Made by a program: the position numbers and the translations under genes. From Arbacia lixula (taxonomy: Eukaryota > Echinodermata > Echinoidea > Arbacioida > Arbaciidae), in assembly GCA_963669155.1 (NCBI GenBank), contig OZ022577.1:8735038-8799037 (forward strand): a DNA stretch of 64,000 bases, written 5' to 3'. Below, piece after piece: positions 38,203 through 50,900 of this stretch (its first letter is position 1; each line of letters starts with the position of its first letter). The notes beneath the pieces are model-generated. The model was not told the DNA's origin. It did no database searches and saw only the letters and a list, made by a program, of their open reading frames with translations.

Positions 38203-41200
38203 GAGAAAGAAACAGAAAATGGCAGGTAGGGAGAAGAAAATACAAGAAAGGGAGAATGGCCGAGAGAGGGAGAAGATTTGCCATTGTTGTATCGGTGCTT
38301 CTTGCTCGTTATTTTGTGCTTTCACTATGCTTGCAGATTTCTTCCCACACCACTTAACCTTAACCTTGCTTCAAGGCTCATCGGGTAACATCTCATCATC
38401 CTAAAGATGTGGTCCTTGTTAAAAGCTTAAAAGCCGATTAAGAAACTGGTTGCAACTATCGGTGCTGGTAATTAGATAATGGTGTCCGTTATGCTCAGAG
38501 TCCATATTCTTCTATGATCTTATTTACAGATAATCAGTAACCCCTTGGAAATATTGGGTAAAATTTATACTTAAGTGTGATGTCTACGCCCTTCTGTGTA
38601 ATAACGCACACAATAACTTTAACTGATTCTTTATTCCACCTTGTCAGTGCTTGGGGGAAAAAAACCAGTCGGGAATATGATATAAAACATATTGTTTTGT
38701 CCCAAACTTATTATTGCGGCTTTGAATAATAGATTTGTATTCATAATCGCATTCTTTAAAGTACCTTTTACGATGACAAAAACAAAACCCAAACCTGAAT
38801 GTGTCTGTATGCCTAAGTGAGTATTGAAAACAGGCTAATAACTTTCGTCACAGCCTCACAGCTTATGTTCTTAGCGCGGGAGTCTTAAGGACAGACGTAT
38901 CTACTTTCACATAAACAACTCCACTTCGCGATGCGGCCAAACCGAAGCTTCTTGAAATTGTCATTCCCTGATGTTTTCATAATTTTTTTCCCACCATGTC
39001 TTATTTTCATCTCAGTTTTCTTTTTCGCGGGAACCAACCCTCTAGACAGTGGTTTGAAGTAAATTTTAATCGGACGAGTGCTTCTTAACACTGGCCGAAC
39101 AACGAAACATGATATACGGGGGTGTAACTATGCATCTTTAGTGGTATCTGGACGGCCAAATCATATTTTACAATAATATTGTTCAAATTTCTGGAAGAAA
39201 ACAAAATAAGCGATTGTTAAAGTTCGTGGTGCAAAACATCCTGTGATTCAACTGCCATTGATCAGCACATACCAGTAGCGAATCTAAATGATCTACACTT
39301 GAATTTGTTGTCAAACTCTCAAATACTTTCAAGTTTGCTATCGCTCACTTTAATTTTATGTTTGTTCACTTTTAAAGATCACTTTTGCAGACCTAGCATG
39401 TGAAGTTGAAAAGTTACAACCATACATACTCTTGATTTACCCAAACTCCCCTCTTGATATCGGAATGTTTAAAAAAACACATTAAAGAGGTTAATATCAG
39501 TCACGTAAGAACATCCCGATTTTCCATCAGCCATCCTTCAAATTTGCCACCAGGAAGACCCACGCAACTAGTGTACGTAACGTTTGTAAAAGAGTGATTT
39601 CAAGAGCGTGACGGATGGGAGGGGTATTGCGTTCGCAGATCTGGAACTCTTTCCTCACTCCTTGCCTGATGAGCATATAGATAGGGACCCATCTCCGGAT
39701 CTAGTTAGGTCACCTGATCTACGAAGCCTCGATGAATTAAGCGAGGAGCAAATAGGTGTGGCGGGTAATGCCGTGCGTTTCGCGCCAACCGTTTTTCCGC
39801 CTAAAAACACGTTGTCATGGTGACGACCAGACAGACGGGTGAGCGTGGTGGAAGGAAGAAAGATTATACTGTATATGATAACGATATTTTTGCCCGTGGG
39901 GGACTTTGAAGCCTTTTTTTTTCAAGGTTAGTATACCTCCTTGCAATTCCCTTTCTCAAGGGTATGTACGGAGGGAGTCAAAATTTACTTGTATATTTTC
40001 TTGGCCGTTATTTTTCTTGGAACAGGAAACCGCCCACATTATAGGACTGATTGAGTGGATATCGTTGTCATTTAGGCTTTCATGGTGCTCGTTTATCAAA
40101 GTATTAACCCACTGATTTTTGGAGGCGAGCGAAACGCGTGTTATGCTAAGCAGCATAAGCGCATATCTTGTACGATGGTTTAGCTCACCCTAATGTTGCA
40201 TTTAGCTTTTCGCGAGAAATGCATATCAAACAAATTGCGTCGCTCGTATAGAAAGCATTCACCCTTCATGTGAAAGCCGAATGACAGCTCTTATGCTGTG
40301 TGTATCACTGACTCGTGGCAGAAAAAAATGCGGCAATGGAATGAGAGCTGAGTTAATCAACCCAGCGTCTCCAGTAATAAATGCATGCGGTGAGATGTGA
40401 AAAACCTATTTGAGAAATTCGGTGCAATCATCAGTAAATGCACTTCTCATCAACATACATTGCCAGAACTACCAAAAGAGCTTGCCGGAATGTCTGCCCA
40501 AATAAGCAGCAAATGAGTTGCATTCATTCAAACCAAATTATTACGACACATGATAGACGACAATTCGGAACAAACGAATGAGATTATTAATGTGAAGTGT
40601 GCATGCGGAGAACATATCCTTACACTTGACTTTAGTAACTATGAAAGAACGTGGTATTGCAAATAATCTTGTCTTCTTTCACGCAACTATGTCAAAAGAT
40701 GACAACAGTATTTCGTGATATATCCACTAAGATGTGAAAATGGTAAGAGGCCTAAATCTTTGCGCACTTGATCATGATTTACATATTGAAATTCGTAATT
40801 GTAAACGATTACAGTGACAAATACGTCGTAACACTGGAGGAACCAAATAAATCACATCAAATCAGTTTTATTTTCAACGTTTCCGTTGAAAATATATGTA
40901 TAAAAAATGACATATACAGATGGGTGTGTGGAAAAATATGAAGTGAGAAAGATCGATTGATAATTACAGAATAAGAAATATTTAAGGATTTTACCGAGCT
41001 TTAAAAAAATTTGACACTTTTGAAAAATAATTAGAAAAAAAGTTACAACTAGAATCAAGCTGAAATATGCACATAGCAAAGTCAAAAGATGTCATATTTA
41101 AAATGCTGGTTTAGTGTCATTTTACTTTTTTGTAATAATCCTTTGAATATTTAATGAGATTTTCACTTTTGGACAATATTTGACCTAAAAATGTGTGTGT

Positions 41201-44200
41201 TTCAGATAATTAATTCAGAACACAACGATGTTCATTGTGCAATACACCTGTCAATCCACTAGCAACAAATACACACACGCAAACTCACACACAAACACAC
41301 ATCATTTCATTGTCTGTCAGTGCATAGAACAACAGCAATCGTTAATCAAATCAAAACACGCGGCAAATTGACTTCCATCCAACTCTCACAGAACAGGTGG
41401 AATCAATGACGTCATTTGAAGACAGAATGAATCGGAGAAAGGAGAAGAAAGAAAGACATGTATTTAGATTACTCACGATGCCGTTGGGGGTTCCTCGAGG
41501 GGAACTCCATTGAGCGCCATGGTCATGATTCTAAGCATAAATTATCTCAATCTTTATCAGAACCGTGACTTAGAGGAGTAGAGAGGGTATATTACAATCG
41601 GCATCTCTACAAAAAGCGGGCGAAGCTATACTATTCACCAGCATGATAGGAGTTCATTCAGAAAAGTTAGACGCCCCTGTCCTTTGATAATGCATTTGTT
41701 AATTGCTTTAGATTCTTCAGTGGAATGCCCTCATGCATCTCTTTAAATGATTTTCTAATTTGATTTTGGCGCCGCTATAGGGTGTCTCCATTTAGCATAT
41801 AGCAGATAACATATAACAGAGATAGCAGATAACAAAGATTAACATTTGAAATAATGCCGTTATATAATGCCTTTCAACTGTGAACATTTTTTTTTCCATC
41901 TACATAATTATATACATGCTCAAGGTAATGATAATCTAAATTACTGTACGTGTACGTTATTGGTTATCTCATTGATAAAAACAAACCGAATCCTGTTGTT
42001 TTAAACACTAATGAGATGCCAAAGCTGTGCATTTCATTTTATTTCAGAGATACCAGTTTGCGTGAAGTTTGAAGACCTATCGGGAAATATTATGCGTTCA
42101 CACAAAAACGCCCCTTCAGACGAGTTATTTACATAGCATTATCACCTATCATTATGATACCCCTGGAGATTTGAGATATTGTGCCGAAAAGGTAGTCCCA
42201 TCTGATCCTAATTAGCATATAATATCTAAGGTGACGCCACCCTCATGCTATCAAGGTCATATTTACGGGTCTTCTTTTGTTATTATGGTGCTGATTTAAT
42301 ATGCTTTGTTAAACAAATTTGTTTAAGAGCCATCAATTGGTATTCTATAAGTTATTGGAGATAAAGGTCGAATTTACTTATAGAAAAGGGAGCGTTGCTT
42401 GTATTTGGCGGCATGCATGTAACTTGACCTATTCATAAACGAAGATAGTTCTAAAGCTAGTTCACAACGTCCCACCCGGGTTTCTAGGCTGTAAAATATT
42501 TATAATCCAAACTATTGTATAGAGGGGTATGGCTGCAGGAGACTAATCATTTGTTTCCAGTTCGGACGGAGGGAGCAAAGAGAAGAAAGAAAAAAAGGCT
42601 TTATTTGTTCAGTTTCGATTAAAAAAAATGCCCAACGCCTGGAAGCTGGGCTACCACGACCTATCATTGCACCGTGTGAACTTGTGTGGCATAGTTCATT
42701 GATACCTCCTCAGGTGAGACGTTATAAACAAGAATAAAACTAGTTAAAATAGCAAAGTTGAATTAACCATGACATGGTAATTTCACTGAAGTAATATGGA
42801 GAAGTACTATGTGACCTTGCGAAATATAATAGACAGAAATGTATACTAGTATGTCGCAGATAACGCAATAAACATGACGAAAGCTAAGTGCAAACCGAAT
42901 ACTGCCACTCAGTTGTTGTTTTCGACTCCCAACAACATTTACATTCAATAAAGTCATTGCAATCGCCTTCAAATGGACTAATATGGGACATTTTTGTTAT
43001 GGTTGAAGTGCGTGGCGACATGGCAATAATAAGATGTAGAGACATCAAGTACGGTTCGAGGCCGTGAGCAGCCATTTATTGAAGTAGCGTTGCCATGCAA
43101 CCAGCTCTATCGATACAAGCTGTAATCGATATATCATAACATCCCCCCTTCCTTGAAGTTAGTGTATTTGTCACTTATAACAATAACAATTACACATTAC
43201 AACTCTATGTTCTCACATTATGGGTTCCATGAACTTCCAATCGTTGTTTGGGCTTATTATACAATTGCTTGAATTTAGTGGCTATTATCAGATACAGTTT
43301 TACATTGAATGAAACTACTGTTCTCTGTTCCTTGCCTCTAACCTGTGGCAATATGTGTAATGATAATCTTATCAACCTAACATACTGAAATGGTTTCTAC
43401 ATTTACGTATCCTTACAATCTTGAGTTTGCCTTTCCCAAAATGGGAATGCTTGCAACGTTGAAACATTTCCTTTGTCTCCAGTAAACATATGTGTACTCC
43501 ATACATACATCAACAAAATCATATAATTGGGCAGTTTGTATAAGCCCATCTATTACTACCGATCAACACAACAAATGCTGGAAGACTTTCTTCCTCCAAT
43601 AAAAAGGAAATAACAAAAAACAAAAAGCAAACAGCATGATGAGCACTGTACATAATTAGGGTTCACTGATGCCAGTCTTACTCTCACTATATGTATAGCG
43701 ACTACAGCCTATCACCATGGGGACAGGAATACAAAAAAAAAATGCATATTTGCGAAGTCAAAAAGCACTATTCCTCTGTGCATTTTATACATGTAGTCAA
43801 GACTTTGCGAGTGTCTTAGGGTTGGAATCTGAGTGGCTTGCGAACTGTGCGTCCTGATCTAGTGGTCACGTGAGGAGATTGTGTGCTTGTCATGTGACTG
43901 GTGGGTGTGTGTGATGAGTGTGCCTTGCTTGGCATGAACTTGCCAGGACTAGTGGTGTGTGGCTGTGGTGTTTCGTGGAAGTGTACCCTCCTGGCTATGT
44001 CAGGGTTGCCTGTTGGTGCATTGACAGGGATTTCTCTTATGTGAGAGCGGTTGCGCCGAAGTACAGAGCCATTTGGGGTGGAGACTTCGTATGACCGGGG
44101 CTCATCACGTATCTTGGATACCTTGGCCGGCACCCAGGTGTGCTCCTGGGGGTGAAGCACGCGCACCGGCTGCCCAACATGGAGTGGAGGGAGTTCTTTC

Positions 44201-47200
44201 CCAGCCTTCTTGTCATGCATCTCCTTCATCTGTTCCTGTCTGTGCAAGAGATGTTCTGCGGTTTCCGAGTCTCCTGCGAGGTGATGGCTTGGTAGAGTGG
44301 TCCGGACTGGTCTGCCGAAAAGAAGTTCAGCGGGAGACTTCATGTGCGAGTCTACTGGTGTAGCGCGGAGATGAAGCAGCGCTATCTGTGGGTCTTGATT
44401 GGTCATCGTGCACTTCTTGAGGAGGGATTTGACCGTCCGTACCATCTGTTCTGCCAGTCCGTTGGACCTGGGATAGTGTGGAGAGGAGGTCCTGTGCAGG
44501 ATGGACCATTTCCTACACATGTCCTGGAATGCTTGTCCGGTGAACTGTGGTCCATTGTCCGACAGTATTTCCGCAGGTGGACCGAACATGCTGAAGACTC
44601 CACTCATGATTCCTGCAACGGCCTTGCTTGTCGTGTCCTTGAGTTTGTAGACTAGAGGGTACTTTGAGTGGTAGTCTGTGACGAGGAGATAGTCGTCTCT
44701 GTCAAGAGTGAAGAGGTCCATTCCCAGTTTGGTCCATGGGGTTGTCGGGACGTCATGTGGCTGTAGCGGCTCCTTCGACTGTTTAGCTTGCAGTTCTTGG
44801 CATGCTGCGCAATTCTTTGTGATGCGTTCTATGTCTTTTGAGATATTTGGCCAGAAGACTGTCTCGCGGGCAAGTCGACGTGTTCGTTCAATGCCCATAT
44901 GTCCCACATGGAGTTGGTTCAGGATGTCCTCTCGCATCGTCGTCGGGATGAGAACTTGTCGACCTTTGAATATGACCCCGTGCGAGACGCCTAGTTCGTC
45001 TCTGTAGGGCCAAAAGCCGCGGAGTGTGGTGGGCACTTCATGTATGGAGTCCGGCCATCCGGTTGTCACTAGTTGCCATAAGGCTCGTAGGACAGGCTCA
45101 CGTGAGGTTTCATCGTAGAGCTGCTGCCTCTTGCTTTGGCCAAAGGACATGAGGTCGATGTTGATCACATCACCTTCTTCTATGTGGATCTGCTCCACTG
45201 TGAGGTCTGTTGGAATGGCACGATTTTCCTCGGGATTTGGCAATCTACTCAATGTGTCTGATAGCACCATGTGTTTGCCAGGCTTGTAGCGGATATCACA
45301 CTTGTACCCCTGGATCTTGATGAGTAGCCTTTGTAGGCGGGGTGGTGCACTCCTGAGTGGTTTCTTCCAGATCATTTCCAGTGGTTTGTGGTCAGTTTCG
45401 ATGACGAACTCCTTCCCGAAGAGGTATGTGTGAAAACGGCCAATACCATAGACCAGAGCTAAGGTCTCTCTTTCAATGTTTGAGTAGTTTGATTCTGATG
45501 TGGTAAGGCTTTTGGAGGCAAAGGCAACTGGCCGACCGTCCTGGAGGAGGCATGCGCCGACACCTTTCATCGATGCATCTACTTCGAGGATCGTGTCCTT
45601 CCTTGGGTCGAAGTATTGCAGACATGCATTCTTGGTGTATGCGCTCTTGAGGGCATTGAAGGCATGCTCGTGATCCTCATGCCATAGGAAAGGGGTGTCC
45701 TTCTTGAGGAGTTCACGCAGTGGTGCCGCTTTCTCGCTGAAATTTGGTATGTACCCGGAGAGGTATGTGAAGAGACCTAAGCACCGTTGGACGTCTTCTC
45801 TGTCCTGTGGGGACGCAAGTGATTGTATGGCCTCAATCTTCGCTGGGTCAGGTTGGACACCCGACCTTGTGTAGAGCGACCCGAAGAATGTGATGCTCTC
45901 CTGTTTGATGTGGCACTTCTCACTGTTGAAGACAAGGCCCTCCTGGCGTGCCCTTTCCATGAGTTGTCGCAAATTGCTGTCATGTTCTTCTTCGGTTCTG
46001 CCGACAATGGCAATGTCATCGGCAATGCAAACACATCCTGGCAGCCCTTCTATGATTCTGCCCATGTGTTGCTGAAAGATATCCTGGCTAACACAGAGCC
46101 CGAATGGGAGCCTTTGAAAACAGTACCTCCCAAAAGGGGTGCGGAATGTGGTAAGTTCCTGTGAAGCCTCTGCCAGGTGTACCGACCAGTACCCAGCTTT
46201 CGCATCAAGTTTGGAGAAGTACTGGGCACCAGCGAATGTGGGGTTCGTCTCTTCCAGAGTCGGAGTCTTGTGTGGACACCGCTTCAGGGCATCATTCAGT
46301 CGTCTTGGGTCAAGGCAAAGTCGAATGGATCCATCTTTCTTGACTGTTGTGGTCATTGAATTGCACCAGTCAGTGTGGTGGTCTATTCGACGGATGATAC
46401 CTTTTTGCTGCATGTCATCGAGTTCAGCCTTGATCTTCTGCTTCAAATGCACACTAAATTTGCGTGGTGGATCGATCGTCGGCTTGGCATCGTCCTTCAG
46501 ATGCAAGGTGGCTTTCCCACGAAAGCTTCCAATGGTATCAAATTGTGCAGGGTAAGCCCGTTTAAGGTCCTCACTTGTAGCCAGGTTGTCGTGCATCTCA
46601 TGGATAGTGACGACAGTCATATCGTTGCATCCAGGCAATCCAAGAACTGCTGGTCCTTGCACGTCTACAACGTAGAATGTTTGTGTTGACCATCCTGATT
46701 TCTTGTATTTGCAAGCAATGTCTATGGTTCCCAGGCATGGGATGCTTGTACCATTATAGGCAGACAGTTTTACGCCAGTAGGTTTGACCTTGGATTGCCA
46801 CTTGTTACCGTACATACGTTCGTCTTGAAGGATGCGTAACGGTAGGGTATTGCCGCTTGCCCCTGTGTCTATCTTCAATATGAGTCGATGCTGTCCCTTT
46901 TTCTGAGGACAAACAATTCCTATTGTTGCAAAGGCTTCAGTCTGTGACGTGTTATACGTGACACCTGATTCATCAGTGTAGACTGCATGAAATGTCAGTG
47001 CATCCTCGGACTCACTCGGGGAATCGTTCTCTTCCGGTGGGCTCTGTGCATCCACTACGTGGATGCGCTTCTTCCGTGTTTGAAATTTGCTATGCCTACC
47101 ATCATGCTGTGGTTGCGGTCTTTGGCTGCGCTGTTGAGATGAACGCTGTGGATTGGATTGCTGACGCTTGGTTTTCCGGCAAACTATTGCCCAGTGACCA

Positions 47201-47943
47201 ATTGTACCACAGGAGTAGCACGTATCCTTGTATGCGGGACATCTACGTGGCGGATGCTGTGTCCCACAATTTCCACATGTGCGTTTGCCATACTTGCTTT
47301 GTGCTACAGTGCTGATATTCTTGTCAGGGTCCATCGTCTGCAGGGACTTCTGGCCTGCTGCTAAGGCTTCGTATTTTCTCCCCTCGTGCAGGAGTTTGTC
47401 GATGGAGAAGCCCTTAGGTTGCTCCAAGAGTGTCCTTTGTAATGGTTCGCAGGGTGTTGTGGCAATGACTAGTTCAATGATTCTATCCTGGAGCTCAGAT
47501 GTAGAAAAGTCGCAGTCCCTGGCCTTGTCGCGGCAACGGGTTACGAATTCATCTATGTTCTCATCTTGGCGCTGGCGGTAGCGCATTAATTCTAGCCTAT
47601 GTATGCGAAAGTTAATATTGACTTTCAACTGTGCTTCAATGGTTGCCCATACCTTGTCAGGTATTTCCAGGTCCTCTTCAGTTAGCCCAGATGTGTTCAA
47701 CCTGCGGAGGCCTTCCCCGCCTAGGGCAATTTTAATCTTAATTGCCTGCTTTTTGGGGTCTGTAACTTCCTGATCTAAGAGGACTAAATTCATCCTTTGT
47801 TTAAAGACTGTGAACTCTGCGAGAAGGTCAGCTGCCTTCCATTGCATTTCAGGGTACTTCGCCATATTTGCACGTGCGTGTGGGGTGTACAATTATAGGA
47901 TGTGTGACAACATGCAAGTGACCCGCGCGCGATATCTGTGATG

Positions 47944-47979
<36 letters not shown>

Positions 47980-50900
47980 AGACACCCTGAACCCACAAAG
48001 TCTAGACTATCTAGGCCAATGTACAGTTATGACGTTGTAAAGGTTGGATAGGACATCGCCTGGCGTACTATGGGGTAGAGAGATTGACGTGTGTTCTCAC
48101 AAAACAAAAAGCAATAAACTGTGGCACGAGTAACAGTAACACGACGTAGACTAATAAACCCTGTCTGTTTGTGCATTCGATTTCTCGTTACTGTGTGTTC
48201 ATGCATACGCTGTGCTTTCGGAACCACTGTTCCAGTCAATAACAATGACCATGCTGACTTATAATAGTCTTAGTTGGGGCTAATAATCTACCATCAAGCT
48301 TATGCATCAGTTTGATGTAGGCAGCAAGACAAGTTATGAGGTTAAGATATACTTAGATTTACCTAGACTAGTTAGATGCAACAATAAACTCTCTGAAGTT
48401 GAAAATCTAAAGTTGAAAAAATATTAAACAGCCAAGACGTGATTGTTTCCTTCTTCACGTTTTTGAAAACTGGGGGTAACTTAAGTTTTCTGACTCTACA
48501 GTCAAGTTATATCTAGTAAATAATATTATTTACATGCACACATAAGTCATACCCTAGTCATACTTAGATAATGGAAATAGTACATTACCATGTTCCATAG
48601 GTTACTGCATGTGCGTAGCACTGTTAGGACAAGTTCTACGGAATAGCTTTCAATAATCGACTGAACTTATCTCCCTTAGCTACATAATACAGTCATTCAT
48701 TTACTGACGCTTTCTGCTGAGCGTTAATTGTTCCTCAATATTTTGATCAATGTCTGATGCCAGTATTTAAAAGTAAGACATTTGGCTTGAAGCTGAGGTC
48801 AGTCTCTTGAGTTGAAGGCTTGACTCCTGGTCGTCAGCCGTAGGCGTAGTGTAGGTTCTCAAACGCTTACAACTCACTAGTATCTGACGAAAAGACCGTG
48901 TGGTGGATGCTCGGCGCAGTTAGGTCGAGACTAGTCCACACGCGAGGGCGATTGCGAGGCTGCTGGGCTGTAGGCCGGCCGGGGCTCGGGGCAGGTGAAT
49001 GTACCGGCTGGTGGCTCGGAGTCAGTCAGTGTCACTGCGAGCGAAGCATTCGTAACGTTGCTGGGTGGAGCGGCGGTGATCAGTAAGTTTATACGGCCGC
49101 TCTTGTGTGGACCGGCGGAGGCTCCGGTTGGAGAACGCGTACCCGTCCGGTGGCTAAGGCTGCAGTGCAGGCGAATGATCCGGCTCCTGGCTGAGACACG
49201 AAAGTTCGACGAAGACACAGCTTTGGGCGAAGATAAGTCCTTTTTTGCTGGACAAACTGACACCAAGTCCCTTCTAACTCATATGACAAATGTTTTACCG
49301 CTGCCACCATGAAGTGCGTGGCGACATGGCAATAATAAGATGTAGAGACATCAAGTACGGTTCGAGGCCGTGAGCAGCCATTTATTGAAGTAGCGTTGCC
49401 ATGCAACCAGCTCTATCGATACAAGCTGTAATCGATATATCATAACAATGGTGACATATGTATATTCCTGCAGGAGATATCTTATAGACAAGTGATAAAT
49501 GTCATGATATAACATGGATTTAAAACGGTGCGTGGGAACTCATCTTTCTACTTACACTGTCAGGCTTTACGCAACGTGATATGACTAAAATGAAATTGTA
49601 AAAACAACACCCCAAATGGACCTTTCGTTAGTGTTGTGAACAATGCGTTGCACGATGCCTAGTTGGTTGGTCTTACTTTCCATTAGAAAAGTTAAACAAA
49701 GGAAGTATGAGCTCGTCGAAATTTAAGAATACTTACAAAGCATATTTTCGTCGCTTTTATACGCGTTCTGACAGAAATTGGCAAATGTTTAGTAAAAATT
49801 AATGCAACTCACATGACGTAAATAAAGATGAGTTTTGATGTACATTAAATTTTATCTGTTAATTGTCATCGGGGTAAGCAATATCTTATATGATTTGATT
49901 ATTTATTTACGGATATTAGGTAGATTATAGATCGACATTGTGAAATTAATAGACCTAAGAACAATACCAAATTTTTTGAAGATATGCCATTTTGGCACGG
50001 GTCCAAATGAGTAGCCCATTCGGATGTTTTCTCTCTCTCCAAACTGCACCTTGTTAACTCGTGAAGTAAACATTCAAGCGAGGTAAAATATCATTTCAAC
50101 GGGGATGCACGCGGACTTGATGATGCCAAACTATGAGCTCGTAAGTCATGCCCTGGGAAAGTACTCGTCGATGATTGGTGGATTCATTTCCATATTTTTA
50201 TCGTGTATTACAAATGATTAACCTCTTTAAGTGCCAGTGTCAAACCATGGTCATACGTACGCAGCAGTTATCCACTCAAATCAAACAGAGTGCTTTATCG
50301 TCTTGCACAGAAATGGTTAAAGGTTTGCGTGATAAATCCGTCCATATCAAACTGTTACACCAAATACGGATTGAGTAAGCCTAAAAGGGAAAGTCCATCA
50401 TGAAGTCAAGCTGGTTTTAAAGGGCATATACTGTACTGAGAAGGCAAAAAGGCCTTCAAAAGGTAATTGTTAGCAATCTTCTTGCCAATGGTCTTAAATT
50501 CATGTATTGTCCATTTTAGAAGCTTGCTGAAAGTTATTTGTCCTCAAATGATCCACATATGGAGTAATTAATGATCAATGATTAAATCTTCAAAATGTTC
50601 GGGCCGAACATTTTGAGGATTTGTGATTTAATCACTCATTACTCCAAATGTAGATCATTTGAGGGAAAATAACTTTCAGCAAGCTTCTAAAATAGACAAT
50701 ACATGAATTTAAGACCACTGGCAAGAAGATTGCTAACAATTACCTTTTGAAGGCTTTTTTGCCGTCCCAGTACAGTACATGCCCTTTAAGAACAAAGGTA
50801 GAAAAATAGGCGTGAAGGTTTGACGAATATCCGTCAAAGGATAACAAAGTTATGATCTTTTAGAATTTATATCTTATGACGTCAGGTGCGAGGTCCTCTC

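Larger units (their letters stand above)
37815..43003. other. Carboxypeptidase intron 1, part left of the Gypsy element
   Basis: Unique AT-rich sequence, GA arrays, one MITE copy (42471-42655) and the candidate cassette exon at 41477-41530. Confidence 0.6.
43004..49447 (-). mobile_element. Full-length Gypsy (Ty3-type) LTR retrotransposon in carboxypeptidase intron 1
   Basis: Identical 138-bp LTRs (43004-43141 and 49310-49447) enclose one long Gag-Pol ORF read on the minus strand. The 5-bp target duplication ATGGT is at 42999-43003 and 49448-49452. A polypurine tract lies beside the left (3') LTR and a TGG-starting primer-binding-like site beside the right (5') LTR. Identical LTRs, perfect TSD and an open frame indicate a very recent insertion. 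It lies in the host gene's sense orientation. No env-like ORF is visible. Confidence 0.95.

Noticed and set aside
44073..47581. Several plus-strand ORFs of 60-138 codons
   Set aside because: Antisense shadows of the Gypsy Gag-Pol frame.
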